A DNA stretch of 64,000 nucleotides. It comes from Candidatus Kapaibacterium sp. (GTDB lineage Bacteria; Bacteroidota; Ignavibacteria; Kapaibacteriales; UBA4661). Location of the stretch: NCBI GenBank assembly GCA_025455065.1, contig JALONG010000001.1:1-64000 (forward strand), in the 5' to 3' direction. Below, piece after piece: positions 51,530 through 60,595 of this stretch. Each line of letters opens with the position of its first letter. Positions within the stretch are counted from its first letter, which is position 1. Position numbers and translations under genes: made by a program. Below the pieces are notes generated by a model, which saw only the letters and a list, made by a program, of their open reading frames with translations, searched no databases and was not told the origin of the DNA.

Positions 51530-54500
51530 TTACCGCACAATAACAACCTGAACAGTCCGTGTTTCCTGCTCGGAACGAAGAATTATCGAATATGTTCCGC
51601 TTGGAAAGGCACTACATTGTACTTTGACGCTTTGAGTTCCTTCTTTTCCCGATTGAACTTGCTCACGATACACTTCTTTTCCTGTGATGTCGTTGATAAC
51701 CAAGGTAATTACACTTGCTGCGCTAAGACTGTACTGCACTTCAACAATATCCCTCGCGGGATTGGGTTGTACACTCACGGTGCTTATCAGGCTTTTTGGT
51801 CTGTTCGGCACGATAAGTCGCGTTCCGCCTGCTCTTGAAGGCAATGCTTCAAACCTCCCGTTGTTGAAAGGCTCCAGAAATAATTGTTTTGCATCGTTGC
51901 TTGGCGTAAACTCCATAGCGTTCAATCGCAGTACCGTCGCAGTTGTCGCTCCGGCTACCACACGGCATCGAATCCGTGCAAGGACGCGGTCGCGGTTATT
52001 GGCTAGCCTGTTTGAAATTGCCACACTCACCACACTCCGCCCTGCTTCGGAGGTGTCATTATTCTGCATCAGACGAACACCACTGCCCTGACCGTCTATC
52101 AATGCCAACACATTTCTATCAAACTGCACCTGCGCCGTCCAATCAGGCTGTACGGAGGTGATGAGCTGCTGGGCGCTCCCCGAATCTATCACGATTTCCA
52201 ATGACGTTTCGCTGCCCGGAGCAAGCAATGTTGCACTTGCACGAACCCCAAAGCGCATAACAACATCTTCTTTTGTCAATTCACGGGCAAAACGCTCGAC
52301 CGGTATTTGGGCATTATCAAGTTCTTGCAGCCCCATTGCACCTTGCGCGAGTGCTTTGAGCGACAATCCCGCAGAAACGTTCCCTACCTTTTTTGCCGTC
52401 ATGGTAAAAGCTACAACGGCAGTGTCTAACTTACCAAGTGTGCTGCGTGCTTGATCTTCGGAAAACGTGATCTCTGCCGATGGAGTATTGAGTCCATCGG
52501 TAAGCCCGCGCAGATTGTCTAGCTGCACCGTAGTTTGCCCACGATTCACAACTTTGATGAAGCCGATAATACGGCGATTCAACGCAAGCGTGTCCTGAAG
52601 CCGAACTTCAGTGGAAAGAATCCCTACATCGGCTTGAAATGTTGCCGTCGTTGCTTGTTGTGCGGGAACAGAACCAAGCGTAAATCGCGCTTCTAACTGC
52701 GCAATTTTGCGTCCGCCCGATTGAGGAGCGAACTGTACTTCACGGTCAATACTCGAATCAGGCAGTATCACCAAAGGCGAAGGAAGATTGGCAATCGTAA
52801 ACTCCGACCTATCGGCACCAATGAAAATGAGCGATTGCAACGTAAGAGTGTTTCGCGTTTGATTGGAAATGCGAACAGTTCTGCGTGAGCGTTCTTGAAT
52901 AACTGTCCGGGTAAAGGGCAAAAAGGTGAAAATGAGTTCTGCATTGCCCGGAGCCGTGATAAACCGACCTGTTTCCGACCACACGCCGTTCCCGCCCCGA
53001 TTCACCGCCCGTACACGCCATGCAAAGGACGTTAATTGGTCTAAACCAGACACGAATGCTTGCGCCGAAGCCGTTGTCGTGCGGCGGACATTTTGGCGGA
53101 ATGTGGAATCGGACGAAACCTCTACTTCATACCACAATTCACGACGATTCCCCGAAAGCGTGTTCTGAAGCGATGTCCAGCGCAGCGTCGCGTCCGTTGC
53201 AACATTAACACTACCCGTAAGCGGCGACAAAAGACTGGGTGCATCATTGGGAGCAAGCGGTAATGTGGTTTGCAGCGTGATAGTGTGTGTGGTCAGCGGC
53301 AAATCTCGCACACGGGCTGATTCTATCCGCAGTGAGTACGCGCCGACATCGGATGCTTGGACAAACGGCAGTACCAGTGAATCGTTCACGGCTCTGTCAA
53401 TCGGAATACCGTTTTTTAGCCATTGATAACTATTCCGACCGCCACCTACCCGCTCCCGAAGAACAGTGCGGCTTTCAAGCGGTGCGGTCATTTGTCGTCC
53501 GGGCTGCTCCAAACTGTCCTGCGGAATATAGGAAAAATTACGCACCGAAAGATTTGGCTCTATTGCCCCAAAATCCAAACGATTCCGCTCGGCGCTGAGG
53601 CGCTGCAAACGGCGCACATTCGCCATACTCGGCAAATTCGTCAGGCGGTTACCCGATACCCGCAGGTCTTCAAGCCGTGAGAGCGAAGCAAGTTCGTCAG
53701 GAACCGCCCCCTCAAAACGATTATCCGAACAATTCAAGACTTTGAGAAGTCCGAACGCGGCAAGTTCAGGCGGGATGCGCCCCGTGAGACTATTTTGCGA
53801 AACATCAAGTTCTTCCAGCACAGATTCTTCTTGTTGCAAGAGCGCTTGTGCGCGTTCTCGTTTTGCGGCAGTTTTGGCTTCTACGCCAAGTGTTAATGAG
53901 CCTTCCAGCTTATTTCGGGAAAGATTGATGCTTCGCAGTGTTGGCGATTGCAAAAGAATACTCGCAATCGTCCCCGAAAGCGCATTATTGCTCACATTCA
54001 AGGTTTCTAACGCGGAAAACGTTGTAAGAGCGTTCGGCAATGCGCCTACCAAACCACAACCGCTCAGAATCAAGGTTCTTAGCGCCGTGAGAGCCTTCAG
54101 CGTGTCGGGAATCTCCCCTTGCAAACTTGCCCCCGTAACGCTGATTCCCGTTACACGTCCGGCTTGCAGCGTGATTCCACGCCATTCCGTAAGCGGCAAA
54201 CCCGAAAGCCAATTCAGCGCAAGCGTAGAGCGATTTTGGCTGCGCTCCGCCCAGTACCACGCCGCACCACGCAGCGCCAGCGAATCTGTTTGAAGCGGGG
54301 TCAAGTAGGTAAAGCGCTCTTGAGAACGTGCCGTGCCGTTGGGGGTAAGCACGGAAATCCCACCGCTTTCGCCTGCACCGATAATTATGGCAATTTCGCT
54401 TGAAGACCTTACCGTTACTCGCTCCACAAGCACATTTCCTGCGTATGCCACAAGTGCGGAATCCAAATTCACACCCCGCACCGTTACAACCGTTCCCGTC

Positions 54501-57500
54501 CCGCCGCGCTCCGGCGAAAAACTTTCAATGCGCGGTGCGCGGACATTCGCTTCTGTGGGGACAATCGTAAAGAGTTCGGGAAAAACGATTGCCCGCCCGT
54601 CGCTTTGCACCGACGCAATGCCGCGTGAACGCTGGAGATTCGGCACAATAACCGAAATTTGCGTTGGAGAATCAATCGTGAAATTCCGTGTTGCCACACC
54701 GCCAATAGTTACGCCTGTTACCGAAGAAAAGTTTTGACCGCGCAAAACCACGACTGTTCCTTGCGTTGCGGCGATTGGTGCAAGAGTGCTTATCTGCACG
54801 GGAGGCGGAGAAAAATCGTCTTGTGATGTTGCTTCGCCTGTGGAGCCGCGCACAACGACTTTGCCTCGAAACCGCACTGTGCCTATTGTTGCGGTGATGG
54901 TACTATCAGAAGTGCTAAGAATTGTTGCCGACGTTCCCGCTATGGTCATCGTTTGAACGCCTCTCAGACCGCTTCCCCGCACCGTTACAAGTGTTCCTAG
55001 GCTGCCGGATTTGGGCGTAAAATCTCGAACTTGTGCCGGAAGGCTGATAAATACCGACATTGGAAAGGTGTTGCTGCCAAAGGGCGTTACGACTTGCACG
55101 GGAGCAAGTTGCATCGTAATTCCTGCCGGAACGCGCACCACCAGACGCTTTGCGCGAATTTCGATGATTGATGTCAAAACGCCGCCAATGCGTACTTCGC
55201 TGGCACGAAGGAAATTTTCGCCGATAATTGTGAGGGTGTTGCCTGTGGAAACGGCGCTCTCGTCAAACCGTGTGAGAACGGGCGGCGCTTCAAAACCAAA
55301 TTCCTCACGGGAGCTTGCCGTGCCGCTTGGTGTGCGCACCTGTACTTCGCCGCTTGTGCCTCTGCCAACAACGGCAGTGATACTTGTTTCAGAATTAACA
55401 ACAACATCCTCTGCCTGTACACCGCCAAAAAAGACCGTCGCCGGAGCGCTGAACTCTCGCCCGATGATGGAAATGCGAGCGCCCTCAGGGGCAGTTTTTG
55501 GGAGGAAATCTTCAACCGAAGGCGGAAGAAAATAGCGGAAATCTGTTTCCGTGCTTATTGTTCCAAATTCCGTTGTTACGGTGATTTTCCCCGTTGCTCC
55601 TGCGCCGACAACGACATCAAGTTCCGTTGCTGACAAAACACGCACCGAAGCTGCGCTGACGTTTCCAAACTGTACTCGCGGTGCCGTCCCAAAGAACTGT
55701 CCGCGAACCCGAACCACTGTACCGCTTGGTCCAAAGGCGGGGGAAAACCCTGTGATACGCGGTGGCGCATTGCCGCCCCATGTGAACGTACCCGTGAGCA
55801 ATGCTCCTTCGATTGGTGCGCTCAGAATTGCCGTTGTCGTGCGCTCTTGTGTGGGGAGGCTTTCAAAGATGACTTCGGGACTGGTTGCGCGAACAATGCT
55901 CGTCAATGGACTGATTTGCGTTCGAGGAATTATCCGTACTTGCGTCGCTGCCACAGAACCCGCTTGAATACTTGCCTGCCAATACCCAAACTCTGCCAAC
56001 ACACTGATACTCCCGCCCGGTCTTCCCCGAACAGGCAGGTTCAGAGCGCTTACCCGCACAAAGGCGCTATCGGTGGGCGTTTCAGGCGAGACTATGCTGA
56101 GTGGCATATACTCACCCTGCCCAAGCGGGAAGAGAAATTCTCGTCCATTCCCTTTTGCCAAGGAACGAGGAATGAAGCGCTCCAGAGTGCCTTCCACAAA
56201 GGATGTCCGTGAGCCGCCAACGATTGCACCGACACCGGTGTTCAAAAGCCGCAAAGGGTTATTGTCCGTCGTCCTGATTGTCCCGTTGGTAAGAGTGAGC
56301 GTTTCGGTGAGTGCAAGCGGCGAAGCAATGCCAAAGACCGCGCCAGTTCTGTTTATCGTCAAATTTCGTAAGCGCCCGAATGTCCCGTTGGACGTATTTT
56401 CGGGTGCTGCAATAGTAAACCCGCCACTAATTGCGCCGCTTCCTTCTATCACCAGCGTTCCTTGAGCGTCATCGGCAAAACGGCTGTTAAACGTGATTGC
56501 GCCTTGTAAACGAAGCGTAGCGCCACTGGTGTTACAAATCCCGCCGTTGCGAAGCTGAAAATGCGTTGAAACGTTCCGCGTCAAACCGCCCAGATTCACG
56601 CCGCCGCTATTTTCAATGCTCACGCTTGCTATGGTCATAGATTGCGGAAATTCGACTGTCGTTGCAAAAGTTGGAGCAGTGCCTGTGTAGAGCAGCATTG
56701 CGTCGGCACTGAGATAGCGAACAGCCTGCCCTCGAATAGCAGAGCGGTTGTCCAAAGCAAGCACCCCACCGACCTGCATTGTTCCGAGATTTGTCAAAAC
56801 GGCATCACCCGTGATGCTGCACGTTGCACCTGTTCCAATCGTCAGTGTCGCTCCTTGTGCCAGCGTAAAGGGAACCCGCAGTGATGCGACTTTGGAGCGA
56901 GGAACAATAAACTCTACCGGAGCGCTCATGCTCTGGGGTGCCGGAGCGTTGCCGTCCGGCGAAGCGCTCCACGAGGCGCGTTCGACCATATCCCCCGAAA
57001 TGTAGTAATACGGTCCCGTTACGTTTACATTGACCGTCGTTGTCGTTTGAAACCCTGCGGCATCAGTAATGGTGAGGGTGTAGCTAATATTGGCATTTGT
57101 AACCACGCTTGGCGCACTGGCATTGGTACTGCTCAGTCCAGCAGTAGGCGACCATGCGTATTGAAATGGAGCCGTTCCGCCATAGAGCGTGTGAGCATTG
57201 GCAAGCGAAACGGCTTGGTTCGGCAAACCGTAGGTGGTGCGGCTTTCCACTTCGGGGAAAAATCGCACTGTGAGACTGCTATTGACGGTATCGCGCTCTT
57301 GAGCAAGGCGGTAGCTCACGCGGTCGGTGAAGCCCTGTTGCACAGCACCCGTGCGGGGCGTGTATAGGAGTGTTTGTCCGTTTACGGTAACGTTTGCCAA
57401 GGGTGAGCCGCCGTTTACGCCTTGCAAGAGCAGATTAACAGGAAAGGACGATGAAAGCTGACCGATGCTTGGAAGGATTCGCGGAGCGAGATTTGACGGG

Positions 57501-60415
57501 CTACGTGGAGATGCCATGAGCGAATAGCCTTGCTCCGCAGGAACACTGGCATCGCCATACATACCGATAAGCGACGCACCATTTTTATTCGGCGAGATGT
57601 CCGTTGCGACAAGTCCTTCGTAGGTATTGAAATTCCAATAGCCAATGAGGTTTGACCAATTTGGATGCGTGGGGTCAATTTCCTGCCCAGCGAAGCGGGC
57701 AATGGTTGTTGCAGGCAGAGCGGTATTCCAATAGCGGGCTTCGTCTATTGTCCCTCGAAATCGTAGTAAGGGGCTTGCGCCAAATCCCATGATAACGGGA
57801 GTAGTATTGGGTTGCAAAGCAGAAGGAATACTTTGCTGCGAGGTCAAAATGCCGTCTTGATAGGCTCGCAGTGTCCTGCCGTCAAATGTTGCGGCAAGGT
57901 GATACCATGTATTTCCTTGGAGATTACCAAATTTTGCGGGAATAAAGGTAATCCCGTCTGCAAGCAAAACTTGTACCGACCCGCGAAATGCCGGATTTGT
58001 ATGATCCCAAACAAGAGCTATTCCCGGATTCGATCCGTGCGTGAAGGGATAGGTGGTCTTTGTGCCGCTTGGCGCTTCGGGTGAGCGCACCCAACACTCA
58101 ACTGTCCATTGTAGCGGTCTTGCAAAAGAGGTTTGGGTTTGAATCCGTTGTGTACCGTCGAATTCTATAGACGAGCCGAAGCCAGTGCGCAGGGGAAATT
58201 CGGGCGTGGGTTGGAGTTTCAGAAGAAATCCATCAGTCCCGCCACGCCTTGTTCTCTGAAAAGCCCTTGGAGAAACTGGGAAATTAGTAGAAGATGTAAA
58301 GCCCGTAATCACAGGTTGCCCGGCATTATCCAGAGCGAGATTTCGTCCTCCCTCGTCTGCTGCCCCACCAATAGCGGTAGAATATAACAACTGCGCTTTA
58401 CCGGAACGGCGAAGATCCATTTGAGAATAGAATACATCGCTACCACCTCTATTTGCGGTGAACATTGCACCGGGTGTGGTGATTGCTGCATATCCTAGCA
58501 AGGAAACAGTACCGTCTTTACCGACCTTAACATCGAAAATTATGTCATCCTCATTTACTCCAAAATAAGTGCCATAGATTAATCCCGCCGTGCCAGCAAT
58601 GTTAGGATCAATAACCGCGAGAAAGCCATCTTCTGTACCGCCGCCGAAGGTAGATTGGAAAGCATTTGGTGTGGTCGGAAATAAGGTACTTTGTGTACGT
58701 CCGGCAATATAACACCGCCCGTTGTCATCCACATCTACAGCAATATGATATTCACCACCCATTGTTCCGATATACGTTGAATATACCATATCGCTCACTC
58801 CGGCACCAACGGGGTTAATTTTCATAAGGAATACATCTCCGTCGACGTATGAAGAATAACGCGTTGGGGTAACAGGATAACCTGCAAAGGCTTGTCCGAC
58901 GATATAGACAAAACCATTCCTGTCCACACATATATCCTGAGGGTTGAAAGAATTTGATTGGGCACGAAGCGTATAATTTACTACTCCCAACGAACTCAGG
59001 CGCACAACAGTAACGCGCCCTGTACCTGTCCCACCGACGATAACGGTGGGCGAGTAGGCATTGGGTACATCGCTTGAGTTATTATGCCTAACAGCGAGAT
59101 ACGCATTTCCCTGATTGTCCGCCGCAACTAAGGCAGATTCACTATCACTACTACTACCGATATACGTTGAATACAAAAGTGAGCCGCCCTCGGAAAATTT
59201 TGCTACAAAAGCATCGAAAGTACCGCCCCCATACACCGACTGAAAAGCACTCTGAATCGGAAAATTTGTATTATCGTTTGTACTACCCGCAACAAGGATA
59301 TTGCCTGTTGCATCTATTGCCAAACCGCCTCCCGAAACGGCACCACCTAGTGCACCTATTTGATTCTCTGAGAAGGGCGTTGTACCACCAAAAAAGGTAG
59401 AAAAAACCAGACTCGAGACATCAGCAGTAAATTTGGAAATAAATAAATGGGTAGAAGAGGGAGTTTGAGTAATATTATATGCGCCGACTGTAAAGGGGAA
59501 GCCATTTGATGTAGTAAGTATAGTTCCTGCAATGATTGGGCGTTGCTGGGCATCTATCTGTACCGCCAATGGAGTTTCAGCCCCCGCTCCACCAAAATAG
59601 GTACTCCAGACAAGCGGGTCAATCACAAGCGGCAGTGCGGGGTCGTACTCGCCAAGGGCAAATGTTATGTTTTGTCTATTGTTTGCCGTAAAGCGGCACG
59701 AAATCTGCACTCGCCGCCCGTTCTTCACTTGATAGGCATACAATTTCCCATGAAGAAGTTCACCAACACTTGTTTTGAGGACAAGTTCACCATGGCGGTT
59801 CGTAAACACATCATCTGCGCCCTCAAACTCCAGCGCAATTTGGCTGGCATCCGCGCCCGGTTCCACAATCATGTCATACCGAACTTGTCCCGAATCGAAA
59901 TACACTCTCGCGGAAATACCTTCATACAGCCCGTGAATTCTTGTCTCCGAAAAGGACGGAACATTTGATGCCCATTTGGATTTATCATTGCCCAGAAAGT
60001 AATTAAAATAGGGAGTTTGTTTTTCCATGCCCTCTGCACGTGATGCTTGCTTACTTCCCAGAAAATTCATCTTCACGACATGACCTTGAAGAGGGGCAGA
60101 GGGCGAAGGTATAGGGGATAAGGGCGCACTAGCACGATGGTCTTTTTCCATTTGCCCTTTTCCTTCATCCCGTTGCCCTTGAAACACGTCATAGACCAAT
60201 CCTTTGTCGGTAATCCAAACGTTCATGCCGCGCAAACGAGCAAGGAAGCGGGCTTCAGCGTCCCACTGCCCTTTGTTTTCGATGAAAAGGTTTTGTTGCG
60301 GAGGAGAAATTGTCTTCAAACCAACAGATGTGGGCTGAGAACAAAGTTGTTGACCAAAGAGAAACACTGCCGCACAAAAGAGAGCGGTACGTTGAAAACT
60401 ATGAAGCACAGGCAT
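51530..60415 (-). CDS. Giant T9SS-exported multidomain surface protein
   Basis: 2961 residues. Order, by approximate residue: signal peptide (1-27); an N-terminal 'IENKGQWDAEARFLARLRGM' domain common in such proteins; beta-propeller (SBBP-type) repeats (265-740; 'LVWSTYFGGAGAETPLAVQI' is one); LamG-like domain (745-905; 'QWTVECWVRSPEAPSG'); a PKD-like part ('GGTAPFQYAWSPTAGLSS'); six IPT/TIG domains (1550-2035; 'ITGFSPAFGPSGTVVRVRGQ'); leucine-rich repeats (2055-2280; 'TLNVSNNALSGTIASILLQS'); Ig-like; Fn3-like (2385-2495); an ASH-like domain; a cohesin-like domain; and a T9SS type-A sorting domain (2875-2961; 'VSVQPNPARDIVEVQYSLS', 'FPSGTYSIILRSEQETRTVQ'). Probably a cell-surface adhesin or receptor. 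The gene is intact over 8.9 kb. Confidence 0.9.
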   Translation of the reverse strand: MPVLHSFQRTALFCAAVFLFGQQLCSQPTSVGLKTISPPQQNLFIENKGQWDAEARFLARLRGMNVWITDKGLVYDVFQGQRDEGKGQMEKDHRASAPLSPIPSPSAPLQGHVVKMNFLGSKQASRAEGMEKQTPYFNYFLGNDKSKWASNVPSFSETRIHGLYEGISARVYFDSGQVRYDMIVEPGADASQIALEFEGADDVFTNRHGELVLKTSVGELLHGKLYAYQVKNGRRVQISCRFTANNRQNITFALGEYDPALPLVIDPLVWSTYFGGAGAETPLAVQIDAQQRPIIAGTILTTSNGFPFTVGAYNITQTPSSTHLFISKFTADVSSLVFSTFFGGTTPFSENQIGALGGAVSGGGLAIDATGNILVAGSTNDNTNFPIQSAFQSVYGGGTFDAFVAKFSEGGSLLYSTYIGSSSDSESALVAADNQGNAYLAVRHNNSSDVPNAYSPTVIVGGTGTGRVTVVRLSSLGVVNYTLRAQSNSFNPQDICVDRNGFVYIVGQAFAGYPVTPTRYSSYVDGDVFLMKINPVGAGVSDMVYSTYIGTMGGEYHIAVDVDDNGRCYIAGRTQSTLFPTTPNAFQSTFGGGTEDGFLAVIDPNIAGTAGLIYGTYFGVNEDDIIFDVKVGKDGTVSLLGYAAITTPGAMFTANRGGSDVFYSQMDLRRSGKAQLLYSTAIGGAADEGGRNLALDNAGQPVITGFTSSTNFPVSPRAFQRTRRGGTDGFLLKLQPTPEFPLRTGFGSSIEFDGTQRIQTQTSFARPLQWTVECWVRSPEAPSGTKTTYPFTHGSNPGIALVWDHTNPAFRGSVQVLLADGITFIPAKFGNLQGNTWYHLAATFDGRTLRAYQDGILTSQQSIPSALQPNTTPVIMGFGASPLLRFRGTIDEARYWNTALPATTIARFAGQEIDPTHPNWSNLIGYWNFNTYEGLVATDISPNKNGASLIGMYGDASVPAEQGYSLMASPRSPSNLAPRILPSIGQLSSSFPVNLLLQGVNGGSPLANVTVNGQTLLYTPRTGAVQQGFTDRVSYRLAQERDTVNSSLTVRFFPEVESRTTYGLPNQAVSLANAHTLYGGTAPFQYAWSPTAGLSSTNASAPSVVTNANISYTLTITDAAGFQTTTTVNVNVTGPYYYISGDMVERASWSASPDGNAPAPQSMSAPVEFIVPRSKVASLRVPFTLAQGATLTIGTGATCSITGDAVLTNLGTMQVGGVLALDNRSAIRGQAVRYLSADAMLLYTGTAPTFATTVEFPQSMTIASVSIENSGGVNLGGLTRNVSTHFQLRNGGICNTSGATLRLQGAITFNSRFADDAQGTLVIEGSGAISGGFTIAAPENTSNGTFGRLRNLTINRTGAVFGIASPLALTETLTLTNGTIRTTDNNPLRLLNTGVGAIVGGSRTSFVEGTLERFIPRSLAKGNGREFLFPLGQGEYMPLSIVSPETPTDSAFVRVSALNLPVRGRPGGSISVLAEFGYWQASIQAGSVAATQVRIIPRTQISPLTSIVRATSPEVIFESLPTQERTTTAILSAPIEGALLTGTFTWGGNAPPRITGFSPAFGPSGTVVRVRGQFFGTAPRVQFGNVSAASVRVLSATELDVVVGAGATGKITVTTEFGTISTETDFRYFLPPSVEDFLPKTAPEGARISIIGREFSAPATVFFGGVQAEDVVVNSETSITAVVGRGTSGEVQVRTPSGTASSREEFGFEAPPVLTRFDESAVSTGNTLTIIGENFLRASEVRIGGVLTSIIEIRAKRLVVRVPAGITMQLAPVQVVTPFGSNTFPMSVFISLPAQVRDFTPKSGSLGTLVTVRGSGLRGVQTMTIAGTSATILSTSDSTITATIGTVRFRGKVVVRGSTGEATSQDDFSPPPVQISTLAPIAATQGTVVVLRGQNFSSVTGVTIGGVATRNFTIDSPTQISVIVPNLQRSRGIASVQSDGRAIVFPELFTIVPTEANVRAPRIESFSPERGGTGTVVTVRGVNLDSALVAYAGNVLVERVTVRSSSEIAIIIGAGESGGISVLTPNGTARSQERFTYLTPLQTDSLALRGAAWYWAERSQNRSTLALNWLSGLPLTEWRGITLQAGRVTGISVTGASLQGEIPDTLKALTALRTLILSGCGLVGALPNALTTFSALETLNVSNNALSGTIASILLQSPTLRSINLSRNKLEGSLTLGVEAKTAAKRERAQALLQQEESVLEELDVSQNSLTGRIPPELAAFGLLKVLNCSDNRFEGAVPDELASLSRLEDLRVSGNRLTNLPSMANVRRLQRLSAERNRLDFGAIEPNLSVRNFSYIPQDSLEQPGRQMTAPLESRTVLRERVGGGRNSYQWLKNGIPIDRAVNDSLVLPFVQASDVGAYSLRIESARVRDLPLTTHTITLQTTLPLAPNDAPSLLSPLTGSVNVATDATLRWTSLQNTLSGNRRELWYEVEVSSDSTFRQNVRRTTTASAQAFVSGLDQLTSFAWRVRAVNRGGNGVWSETGRFITAPGNAELIFTFLPFTRTVIQERSRRTVRISNQTRNTLTLQSLIFIGADRSEFTIANLPSPLVILPDSSIDREVQFAPQSGGRKIAQLEARFTLGSVPAQQATTATFQADVGILSTEVRLQDTLALNRRIIGFIKVVNRGQTTVQLDNLRGLTDGLNTPSAEITFSEDQARSTLGKLDTAVVAFTMTAKKVGNVSAGLSLKALAQGAMGLQELDNAQIPVERFARELTKEDVVMRFGVRASATLLAPGSETSLEIVIDSGSAQQLITSVQPDWTAQVQFDRNVLALIDGQGSGVRLMQNNDTSEAGRSVVSVAISNRLANNRDRVLARIRCRVVAGATTATVLRLNAMEFTPSNDAKQLFLEPFNNGRFEALPSRAGGTRLIVPNRPKSLISTVSVQPNPARDIVEVQYSLSAASVITLVINDITGKEVYREQVQSGKEGTQSVKVQCSAFPSGTYSIILRSEQETRTVQVVIVR

Positions 60416-60595
60416 AATACGGTGGTTGTAAAAGGAATGACCAAAAAATGCAACAAAAGTAACGTGCTTTAAGGGCTGACAAATATACGGTTTACCGATA
60501 AAAATGTCAATATCTGTTGAGGAAATCGGAGGTAAGCGGTTGATTTAGGGGGGTGAACGGTCATTGATACCGAAAGAAGGCATCATACCTAAGGT

